A DNA stretch of 64,000 nucleotides from Semisulcospira habei (Eukaryota; Mollusca; Gastropoda; Semisulcospiridae): NCBI GenBank assembly GCA_036245525.1, contig BTPG01000004.1, positions 233,882,347 to 233,946,346 of the forward strand. The letters are read 5' to 3'. A program made the position numbers and the translations under genes. The notes below the pieces were generated by a model. It was not told the origin of the DNA. It saw nothing but the letters and a program-made list of their open reading frames with translations, and did not search any database. This document shows positions 56,803 through 64,000 of this stretch, piece after piece. Positions within the stretch are counted from its first letter, which is position 1; every line of letters begins with the position of its first letter.

Positions 56803-57301
56803 TAGGGGCAGTCGTTAATAATATAGTTCACAAGTTAAACATTTTGGATCGATTCAAAGTGTTGCTTTGTGTAATATTAGTAATACAGCTGTGGTTTGCA
56901 GTGTGCGCAAAATCCATTTAACCTGACTGGTAAATAGTTTTGTAATTGTTTTGTGCGATATTGCGAAACAATGCTTCAGTGTAATTTCATTTTGTAACTT
57001 TTTGGCATATCGTTTGCTTATTGTTAGAGGTGGTTTTCGCTTTATTTGAAACACGTGATTGCAGCATGCTTAGCATAATTAAATGTGGCAGTAAAGTGGG
57101 TACTGCTGATTGTGAAATGCATCAGGACCATTTCTATGTTTACGTTGCACCATCGACTTCTCTGAAGCCCTTCAACACACGGGGCTCATGGTGATGTCTG
57201 CATTTTGCAGTTGGCTTTGCTGGATCCCGGCGACGAAATTCTGGAATCATCGCAGATTCACTACCGGTTAACCCTGTATGAGTGGTTGAGGCACACGGGT
57301 A

Positions 57302-57512
57302 TTAACCCCTTCACTCCGGAGAAAAATTCAGCAGCATCCAACTGCAAGAGGTATAGATCCTCATGAGCCCCCGCAATTGCGGGGGCTCATGAGGATCTAT
57401 ATCTCTTACTGAAAGCACTTTGTATTCAAGTTCCTTTGACGGGGAGCTTTGGGGGTGAATTCACAATGATCTCCAAAACACAATCTGCGTCCACTGGCAG
57501 TGAAGGGGTTAA
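57302..57512. mobile_element. Complete palindromic TTAA-MITE (module A copy 2)
   Basis: TTAACCCCTTCACT to AGTGAAGGGGTTAA, hairpin at 57,343-57,408. Sister of 7,004-7,214. Confidence 0.85.
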
Positions 57513-57806
57513 TGAGCTTGAGACATAGATCCTCAGGAGCTGCCGCATATGCGAGGCAATGAAGGGGTTAACAAAAGCATTTGTATGTGGTTAAAAAGGA
57601 CTTTTTAAAAGCTGAATTGCTGATGTTGACACAGTTAGAATCATTTAGTGTATGTGTTGTGCCCCCAACCTCTCTTGAGAAGACTGCTGGTTGTGGAATG
57701 TATCAGAATCATTTGTGTGCATTCGCTGCACCACCTACTTGTCTTGACCCATTTAACCCCACGGGCGCATTTCCAAAGTTTTGGAGGTGCCAGCTGAAGG
57801 AGATGG

Positions 57807-57890
57807 ATTGACCATGATAATTCAAGGGTAGTGCCAGATGGGCTAGGTGCCAAGCTCGTCCTTGACTACCCTTGAATTATCATGGTCAAT
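57807..57890. repeat. Hairpin element, 'GATAGTTCAAGG' family (module A copy 2)
   Basis: ATTGACCATGATAATTCAAG and CTTGAATTATCATGGTCAAT. The outer arms are perfect for about 27 bp, while the inner pair seen at 7,511 is partly deleted. Confidence 0.8.
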
Positions 57891-58869
57891 CCCTCTCCTG
57901 ATGTAGGCCGTTGGGTCTATATGGGTTAATCCCTTTAGAACACGGTCCTGATGATCATCTATTCTCATTGCAGTCGGGTTATGTTCACTTGATTCGGGCA
58001 GGTGAAGGGATTGTTGTTTCTTCAATTAATATTATGACTGCACCATCATTCATTTGCTTAAAACGTAAATCTGATGTAAATATATGATTTTTTAATAGTT
58101 TTAAACAATATTGTAAGACAATGCTGCAATGTATTGTGATTTTGTAACCTCTCGACATAGTGCTTTCATATCGTAGTAGTTTAGCCTGTTGTTCATGCAC
58201 GTGATCATGACTGGTAGAAATAGCTTCAGATTCTTTCAAACGTGTGATCATCGGGGTAAATTTTGCTTCATCTGAGCCCGTAATCATGCAGGTAGCTTTA
58301 CAGGAAGCACGTGATCATCGGGGTAAATTTAGCTTCATTTGAAACACGTAATCATACAGGTTGGTTTATTGGAAGCACGTGACCATTGAGGTAGCTTTAG
58401 CGTCGTTTTGGAACACGTGATGGCACTACAGACGGTAGATCGGACAAGCATTGATAGATGTATACTGTGTTTGTCCAGTGGTGAATGATTCCCCTTGGTG
58501 CCGTAAGGAAGGTGTAGGGGTATTAGCTGTTTGATAAAAGAGCTTCCCTTTGACTTCCGTCACCATGCAGAGGCAATATCCTCATATGCGTCATTCCACT
58601 TTCGCTGAGCCGCGTAAACGCAGTTTACTAGACATGACCCCCGTCAGTCATGACCCACCTAACTTAACCATTGCCTCCATTGAGTTAAACATGTCACACT
58701 CCTTCCGCGCCTAATTTTAATCTGTACTCCTGCGCCTACAAGATTCAGACTCAGCATGCTGGCGCACACAAGATATGGCCGGCTAGTCACAAGGATGTAC
58801 TGGGCTTACTGGGCTTCTGACCAATAACATATCCGTATTTTGTGGCCTCCAGTACGAAGAAGAACTCAT

Positions 58870-59077
58870 TTAACCCCTTCACTGCCACTGCAGTACGTTG
58901 TTCGTCAAAAATCTGTGTCAATTCAACGCGGCGATAGAGCTCCAGCCGTCCCATAATGCGGAATACAAAGTGCTTTCAGTAAGAGATATAGATCCTCATG
59001 AGCCCCCACAATTGCGGGGGCTCATGAGGATCTATATCTCTTGCAGTTGGCTGGTGTTCATTTTTTGACGGGGTTAA
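58870..59077. mobile_element. Palindromic TTAA-MITE (module A copy 2)
   Basis: Sister of 8,564-8,771; hairpin at 58,980-59,043. The degenerate CACGTGATCAT array lies upstream at about 58,190-58,430. No gene in 59,080-59,560. Confidence 0.85.
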
Positions 59078-59566
59078 AAACGTCTCTAGTTCACACAAAA
59101 ACAGCCCTGTTTCGATCGACAGTCTCTGGAACCCGGCAGAATAATCCAGTCGCGGCTATCGAGGCCCCATTACTGACTACGGCTGTCTAATCCAAGGGCA
59201 ACAACACCTTATCATAAGCGACAAGTGTATGTCCTGGTTGCTGGCCTTTAACTGCCTGGAGACGATTTCTGCTGGCAGTACGGTTTGTGTCGCTACAGTT
59301 TCATTTGTCGGCATGTCAAATAGATATTGCAAATAATAAACCAAATCAAAAAGCACGTTTCGGAATAACACAAACATGCACGACCCTTAAATGTACAAAA
59401 ATACACAGAAAAAGAGCGATGATGAGTGATGAATGTGATGAGGCTGCTAAGTTGTCAACAATAAGTTTGTCTGAAAAAAATGAAAATGGGATTCTGTGTT
59501 CAGACATAATGACCCAGATATTTTGTGCCTTTCTTCAGTTGCTCTCTCAAAAAACAACGATCAAAG

Positions 59567-59704
59567 TTAACCCGTTAACCGCCGGGGCAAGGCGAACGCT
59601 ACCCAGCTACAAGAGACATCAACCCTCATGAGCCCCCGCAGTCGCGGGGGCTCATGAGGGTTACTGTCTCTTGTTAATCCCATGTTCTTCATGCCTATCC
59701 TTTA
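59567..59704. mobile_element. Palindromic TTAA-MITE, short copy (module A copy 2)
   Basis: Sister of 9,272-9,410; hairpin AAGAGACATCAACCCTCATG and its complement at 59,612-59,676. Confidence 0.7.
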
Positions 59705-59871
59705 ACTTTTTTATTTTTTTTATTATTATTTTTTTTTAAATCCCATTTCATTTGTGTTTTTCACGCCAATGTCGGCCAGCGCGCAGTCGTTTCAACTCAG
59801 TCAGACGCGAAATCCGTGATAATTGCATATATGGGCAGCGAAGGTCCCTTAACTGGTTTTCCCTGTTTCAG

Positions 59872-59994
59872 ATATAAACGAGTGTGCGGAAGGTACTTCT
59901 AACTGTGCGCTGATCTGCTACAATAATGTCGGGTCGTTTACCTGTGGGTGTGACACGGGTTACATTCTGGCCTCTGATGGTAGAAAGTGTGACG
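59872..59994 (+). CDS. Calcium-binding EGF-like exon 1 (module A copy 2)
   Basis: 123 bp between TTTCAG and GGTAAGT, phase 1-1. Starts DINECAEGTSNC and contains CYNNVGSFTCGC. It differs from the copy at 9,546 by few bases, one of them changing Ser to Ile (GYILASDG). The following EGF exons of this copy are broken, so it may belong to a dead gene. Confidence 0.7.
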
Positions 59995-60143
59995 GTAAGT
60001 TATCACGCTCAACACAGCGGCCGTGACGCTCATTCGTCATTTTCCGAGTTAGCCAAAAGGAATACACCGTGTCTGATTTTGTATAACGTCGGTCAAGATG
60101 CCTGAAAAGTCCTCTGTGACGGTATCTGTTGCATTTTGTAAAG

Positions 60144-60273
60144 ATGTGGACGAATAGAATGCCTCAGCAACAACGGCGGATACAGCCATAACTGTGCCAA
60201 CACTGTGGGGTCGTTCAGTGTACATGCAGGGCCGGATACCGTCTGAATGAAAGCGATCGCACAACATGTACAG
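60144..60273 (+). pseudogene. EGF-like exon 2, nonsense/frameshifted
   Basis: The acceptor TTTTGTAAAG and donor GGTATGT persist, but it reads DVDE then a stop (GAATAGAATGCC; TAGAA inserted relative to 9,822). Further small indels change length to 130 bp. Not translatable. Confidence 0.85.
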
Positions 60274-60688
60274 GTATGTTGTCTTCTTCTGAAGAATATT
60301 GTGTTCTACGTAGAATAGTGTGTAATAGGTTGGTTTTTGTTTTCGGTTACTGGGTACGGTAGGATGTGATGAATTTGAGATAGAGGTGATGCCTTGAATG
60401 ACTTTAGCGTCCTTGGATAAAAAATAAATTATTTCCGCTAGGAGTCATAGATTTTTTTTCAGCTCTATTTCCATTTCCACTAATATAATATAATATAACA
60501 TAATATAATATAAAATAATATGATATAATATAATATAACAATTTCTTCACCTGATTTACTGTAAATACAAAGTAGTTAAAACATTTTGTCTGTTGTGCCT
60601 TTAGTTTTCTCGAATTGGTTCTCTAGCATAATTTTTATTTTTTTTAAATATATTTTCATATTAGAGTTCAAATAGTGTCCTGTTTCAG

Positions 60689-60770
60689 ACATAAACGAGT
60701 GTTTGGAAGAAACCTCTAACTGTAAACATACCTGCACCAACACTGTCGGGTCGTTTGTCTGTGGGTGTTG
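60689..60770 (+). pseudogene. EGF-like exon 3, interrupted by retroelement
   Basis: Starts [20 protein letters not shown], keeping the first cysteine that copy 1 lost, and reads to FVCGC, where the ORF1-type LINE is inserted inside the codon run. The remainder of the exon should lie after 62,483 but is diverged. Confidence 0.85.
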
Positions 60771-62257
60771 ATGATGATATTTAAAGGGACATGGACTTCC
60801 AGCTCTCGCTGATTTCGTCGGGGGGGGGGGGGGGGCCGGGGGGGGGGGGGGGGAGGGTGTCGATCTGTCTGTCTGTCTCTCCGTCGTTCAGCGGCTGGTG
60901 TTCTTGCCGGGGCCGGGTGGTTGGTGGTAGAGGAGGCGGGTGGTGTGGCCGGGTGACCGTTGCTTAGTGCCAGCTGGAGGGTGGTGGTGTCGGCCGGAGA
61001 AACCGTGGCCGGTTGTGGTAGGGTCTGAGGAGGTTGGGTGGTGGTGGTGGCGGCCAGTTGATCTTGGGCCGGGGGGTCGGGCGCTGGAATGGTCGGGGTG
61101 GGTGGCGACGTTGTGGTGGCAGGCGAAGGTGCGGTGGCGGCGTGGGGAGGAGTGGTGGGCGCTGGTGCCGGAAGCGCTTAGGCGGTCGGTGGCGTCTTCT
61201 TTGTCGCGGGCCGGTGACTGGTCCGTTGCCTGACTGCTGGGGGGCCGGGTCTGTGCCCGTGTCTTTGGAGGTCTTGATGGTCGGTGTTGGCGCCGGTGGG
61301 GCCTCGGTTACCGTGCCCATCTCTTGAGTAGTGGGTGCTGTGTTGCCACACCCTGTGTTTCTGGTGGCGGGGGGTGGCGTGGTGCCGGTCTCCTTGTTGG
61401 CTGTCTGCGGGGCGTCTGTTGATGCCTGGCTCCCCGTGTGGGTCGTGGGGGCCACGGCCTGGCTGGCTGTGTCTTGCGTCCGAGGTGGTTCCAGGTCCTT
61501 GATGGCGCCCGAGTGCACTAGCCACCGGGCGGCGACTAGTGCTCGGTGGTAAGGGTCGCCATCTACTGCCGATATGATGGGAACGGCGTCCTGGAGGAGA
61601 ATCACCAGCTCCTCGAAACCGATCTCCCTGAGTCGAGTACTCCCCTCCTCCAATGAAGCCGGCCGCTCCCGAGTTAGAGATTCGGGAATAACGACCGGCG
61701 GTGGGGAGCGCGGGGAGTCCGCCCACGATGACGGCTCCGACGAGTCACCTTGTTCCTCCTCTTCCTGTGGTGGTGGTGGATATTGGAAGGTGGGTGGGGC
61801 CGCGTACAGGCTGTCCCATGATGTCTCCTCTTCCTGTGGTGTTGGCGCCCGGGGGGTGAGCGGGTGTTGATAATTTTGAAGAAACTCCACAAGGCCCGGC
61901 GGTGGGGGGCACCTGCGGAAAACTTCCTGGATGCGTGGGTCGAGCTCTGGGTAGCTCGTTTGTGGTGGGGGCGAAGGCACCCACGTCTGTTCTTCTTGTG
62001 GCCGTATTGGTGGGGAGAGAGGGGGCTTATAGCTCCTCGTCTCCCTCCTGGCCGTTGGCTGTGGTCTCTGTGCTTGGGGGAGGGTGGAGGTGTACTCCTC
62101 CACCTGTTCCTTGTTCGTCTTGCGTCTGTTTCTTCTTCCTTTGTCCCGCGCTAGGCTGGCTGGCTTGCTTACTTGCGCTGACTTGTCGCTGGCTTGCTTT
62201 GTGGGAGAGAGCGGTGTGCCGTCCTCTCTCCTTCGCTGCTGAGCGCCGAATGTGATC
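60771..62257 (-). mobile_element. ORF1-only LINE-type element, 14-bp target duplication
   Basis: GTCTGTGGGTGTTG occurs at 60,757-60,770 and 62,258-62,271, splitting an EGF exon. The element is minus-oriented: a 5' region near 62,257, one proline-rich ORF, a C-rich tract, then GTCCCTTTAAATATCATCAT as the 3' end with an ATC tail. There is no RT. At 1.49 kb, with ORF1 plus the 3' end, it resembles a 'half-LINE' non-autonomous derivative mobilised in trans. Confidence 0.75.
60964..62103 (-). CDS. Proline-rich ORF1-like protein of a LINE-type element, 379 aa
   Basis: Open from 62,103 to the stop at 60,964. Very rich in Pro, Thr and Gln, with acidic repeats (PQEEE). The only folded-looking part is around residues 155-200 (LREIGFEELVILLQDAVPII, YHRALVAARWLVHSGAIKDL). 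The C-terminus is basic (RQRRRHRPPKRFRHQRP), suited to nucleic-acid binding. Location inside a target-site-duplicated, tailed insertion suggests ORF1/Gag-like function, but I recognise no named domain. A second frame at the 5' end (62,027-62,200) is also open, so the true start is uncertain. Confidence 0.5.
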   Translation of the reverse strand: MEEYTSTLPQAQRPQPTARRETRSYKPPLSPPIRPQEEQTWVPSPPPQTSYPELDPRIQEVFRRCPPPPGLVEFLQNYQHPLTPRAPTPQEEETSWDSLYAAPPTFQYPPPPQEEEEQGDSSEPSSWADSPRSPPPVVIPESLTRERPASLEEGSTRLREIGFEELVILLQDAVPIISAVDGDPYHRALVAARWLVHSGAIKDLEPPRTQDTASQAVAPTTHTGSQASTDAPQTANKETGTTPPPATRNTGCGNTAPTTQEMGTVTEAPPAPTPTIKTSKDTGTDPAPQQSGNGPVTGPRQRRRHRPPKRFRHQRPPLLPTPPPHLRLPPQRRHPPRPFQRPTPRPKINWPPPPPPNLLRPYHNRPRFLRPTPPPSSWH

Positions 62258-62271
62258 GTCTGTGGGTGTTG

Positions 62272-62482
62272 GTTGGTTGGTTAGTTCGGGTTTAACGTCC
62301 ACAGCACCGAGGTGATCATGGACGGCCCTGACGGGCGGGTTATGGGGGACAGGGAAATCTATTGCCTATGGAGTACGACCTGAACACTGATCAACTCAGG
62401 CGCACTCCAACTGTGCCACTTTGATTTACCAGGACCTTTCCACGGACATGCTATTGAACAAATCCGTTTTTCACCCTGGATT
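62272..62482 (-). mobile_element. SINE-like insertion at the same EGF site
   Basis: It sits between the second copy (62,258-62,271) and a third copy (GTCTGTGGGTGT at 62,483-62,494) of the EGF-exon target sequence. On the minus strand it starts TCCAGGGTGAAAAACGG and ends GACGTTAAACCCGAACTAAC with an (CCAA)n tail, a tail type common on molluscan SINE/LINE copies. No promoter boxes recognised, so probably 5'-truncated. Confidence 0.6.
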
Positions 62483-62489
62483 GTCTGTG

Positions 62490-62660
62490 GGTGTAAACCA
62501 TAGAGCGTATATATAGGGAGTGGCGATTCCAGCCCACAGACCATAGAACGTATATATAGGGAGTGGCGATTCCAGCCTCGCACAGTGCGGCGTCGCGTGG
62601 GCAGCGGTCGCCATCTTGAGGGTTCCGAAGCCAGCGTTTCTGGCACTAGCGGCAGAGACA
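62490..62660. repeat. 38-bp direct duplication with TATA-like motif
   Basis: ACCATAGAGCGTATATATAG + GGAGTGGCGATTCCAGCC is present twice (62,496 and 62,538). Downstream lies GCGGTCGCCATCTTGAGGG. It looks promoter-like, but no start codon or transcript can be assigned. Confidence 0.4.
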
Positions 62661-62734
62661 GTTCACGTTTGCATTCACACATAATGACGGGCTGGATCTC
62701 ATTAACGCATCGAGGCATGACATGTACAAAAGAT

Positions 62735-63115
62735 AGATCGACCATGATGGTTCAAGGGTAGTGCCAGAATAGTTTAGCACCTAGAGTGATCACGACTGAC
62801 CATGTGAACGGATTCATAGTAGTGCCATAATGCTTACCGCCTACCATGATAGTTCAAGCTGTGCCAAAATAGCATGGCACTTCGGAGTGATCACGTTTCA
62901 TGTTCAAGAGTGGTATCAGAATAGCTTAGCGCCTACCATGATAGTTCAAGGGTGATAGCAACATAGCTTGGCGCCTAGTGATAATGTTCAGTTTAAGAGT
63001 GGCGCCAGAATAGCTTGGCACTTAGAAGGATCGACCATGTTCAAGGGTGGTTCCAGAATAGCTTAGCGCCAAACCATGATAGTTCATAGGTGGTGCCGAA
63101 ATACCTAAGCTCCTA
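62735..63115. repeat. Degenerate tandem array of the 'GATAGTTCAAGG' hairpin arm
   Basis: About seven units of CATGATAGTTCAAGGGTRGT, GCCAGAATAGCTTAGCGCCT with spacers such as GATCGACC or GTGATCACG, about 45-65 bp apart. The unit equals one arm of the hairpin elements at 7,511, 35,223 and 57,807. Confidence 0.75.
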
Positions 63116-63460
63116 AATGCACAAACTTTTGAACTGTAATGAGCTATGTTCCACCTGTACTAAAATGAAATCTTCGGTGTACAGCTCCCAAATGTGTTGT
63201 TCTGACACCGCCCTTGAACATTTTGTATTGTTTAGTCGGCTAAAAATACGATACTTTCATGATATAAATTCAAAATGTTCGCGTGTCATACCGTTCTGTC
63301 TGTTCATAAAGAGGTATGAGTGTGTAAATCCTACGGATAAGTCACTGAAACACTGACAGTGAATATCATATTCTTTTTACATTATGTGTTAAATAGAGTT
63401 CGGCACGAAATAAAAAAGCGTCTGCATAATCAGTCAAATAATCAGCTCCATTTTCAGAGT
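63116..63460. other. No gene seen
   Basis: AT-rich sequence with a 79-codon open frame without recognised features. Confidence 0.4.
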
Positions 63461-63600
63461 TCATGTTCGTCGGTTTGTCTGTCAGTATTACTGCCTCTTC
63501 TGTCTGTCTATCTGTCAGTGTCTCTGCCTCTTGTGTCTGTCTGTTTCAGCCTCTTGTCTGTCTGTGTTTCTGTTTCTTCTGTCTCTGTGGCTGGTGCAGT
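63461..63600. repeat. CTGT/CTCTG-rich simple sequence
   Basis: Degenerate GTCTGTCTG and CTGCCTCTTGTG repeats. ORFs are low-complexity. Confidence 0.75.
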
Positions 63601-63965
63601 GATAACCACATGATTATTAGTATTCTAAAGACAAAGAGCATGTTAGAAACACCGGCATGGCCGCCTACCACTCTCCTTTAACACTCTCCTTAGATAGCCA
63701 GCCTGTAGAACAAGTAACTTGGCATCGCTTATTAGGCGTTATATGGACAACCAATTAAGCTGGAAACCGCTTACTGACTCACTATGCAAAACAATCTCCA
63801 AAAATCTGTTCCTGTTATCAAAACTACGCCATATAGTTAATACTGATATCCGTAAACTCTTTTTCTATGCGCATATTAAAACGCATTGTGACCGCTACAG
63901 TTTTACCGTCTGGGATGGATGAGCGAAGTCCAATGCGCTAAGAGAGATGATGATGATGATGAAAC
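63600..63965 (+). pseudogene. LINE reverse transcriptase C-terminal fragment
   Basis: KTKSMLETP, SLDSQPVEQVTWHRLLGVI, then after a frameshift DNQLSWKPLTDSLCKTISKN, LFLLSKLRHIVNTDIRKLFF, YAHIKTHCDRYSFTVWDG. These are typical of the post-catalytic part of LINE RT proteins (LLGV.ID..L.W..H). At least one frameshift and a stop in the first part. Followed by a GAT repeat (63,948-63,960), then the window edge. Confidence 0.75.
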
Positions 63966-64000
63966 TTTATTTTTCAACGGTAAAAAGTTTTGACAGAAAA

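Larger units (their letters stand above)
44941..60770. repeat. Segmental duplication, module A copy 2
   Basis: Second copy of module A. It is longer than copy 1 because of insertions at 45,717-48,631 (LINE within LINE), 52,236-52,746 (MITE) and 53,464-55,900 (LINE). It lacks the SINE present at 6,414-6,855 in copy 1. It starts directly after the 75-bp tandem array that ends module B copy 2 and ends inside an EGF exon interrupted by an ORF1-type retroelement. Confidence 0.9.

Noticed and set aside
60940..61327. Plus-strand Gly/Trp-rich ORFs opposite the ORF1-like frame
   Set aside because: GC-rich antisense shadows of the proline-rich minus-strand frame; no homology seen.
62735..63115. Second set of intact hairpins
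   Set aside because: Units run mostly in one orientation, so it is a tandem array of arms, not hairpins.

Overview
The window is eukaryotic and intergenic-rich. It has GT-AG introns, abundant di- to pentanucleotide microsatellites, tRNA-derived SINEs, L2/CR1-like and other LINEs, and Tc1/mariner-, hAT- and piggyBac-like DNA elements. No operon, rRNA or genuine tRNA gene was seen. The mix (EGF-type multi-exon gene, TRIM gene, SINE/LINE tails) suggests a lophotrochozoan invertebrate, plausibly a mollusc. That assignment is inference only.

The dominant structure is a nested set of segmental duplications. Module A (copy 1 about 1-10,578; copy 2 about 44,941-60,770; a truncated third copy 30,331-32,356) carries satellite-like repeats, a dead Tc1-like transposon, palindromic MITEs and, at its 3' end, calcium-binding-EGF exons. 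Module B (copy 1 about 20,450-30,240; copy 2 about 33,940-43,660) carries hairpin elements and a six-exon TRIM-like gene. The order is A1 - spacer - B1 - A' (truncated) - spacer - B2 - A2, so B followed by A looks like the duplicated unit. Because the sister copies can be aligned by eye, many later insertions have an empty site in the sister, which gives clear insertion boundaries and target-site duplications.

Protein-coding content is small. The best gene is the TRIM-like gene in B2 (39,697-43,424): six exons, phases all consistent, 561 aa, RING plus two B-boxes plus a helical region plus an unrecognised C-terminal region. Its sister in B1 (25,971-29,798) carries three frame-breaking indels and is a pseudogene. 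The EGF exons at 9,546-9,950 and 59,872-59,994 read through, but neighbouring EGF exons are broken by point changes, indels or LINE insertions, so both EGF loci look partial or decaying. The other open frames are retroelement proteins: a 719-codon L2/CR1-like ORF at 53,718-55,877, a long 5'-truncated LINE ORF at 46,061-47,953 nested in an older L2, and a proline-rich ORF1-like frame at 60,964-62,103. Other long ORFs are shadows of tandem repeats, notably 43,529-44,944 on both strands and 30,364-31,054.

The most unusual feature is a family of about 210-bp palindromic MITEs with TTAA target sites and termini reading TTAACCCCTTCACTGCC. In at least two places their interior has expanded into minisatellites: 18 versus 6 copies of a roughly 44-bp unit just upstream of the TRIM genes, and 17 versus 1 copies of a 75-bp unit between modules B and A. 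A separate TIR element generated a 44-bp array in only one of its three copies. MITE-seeded array formation within young segmental duplications is the main theme I would follow up.
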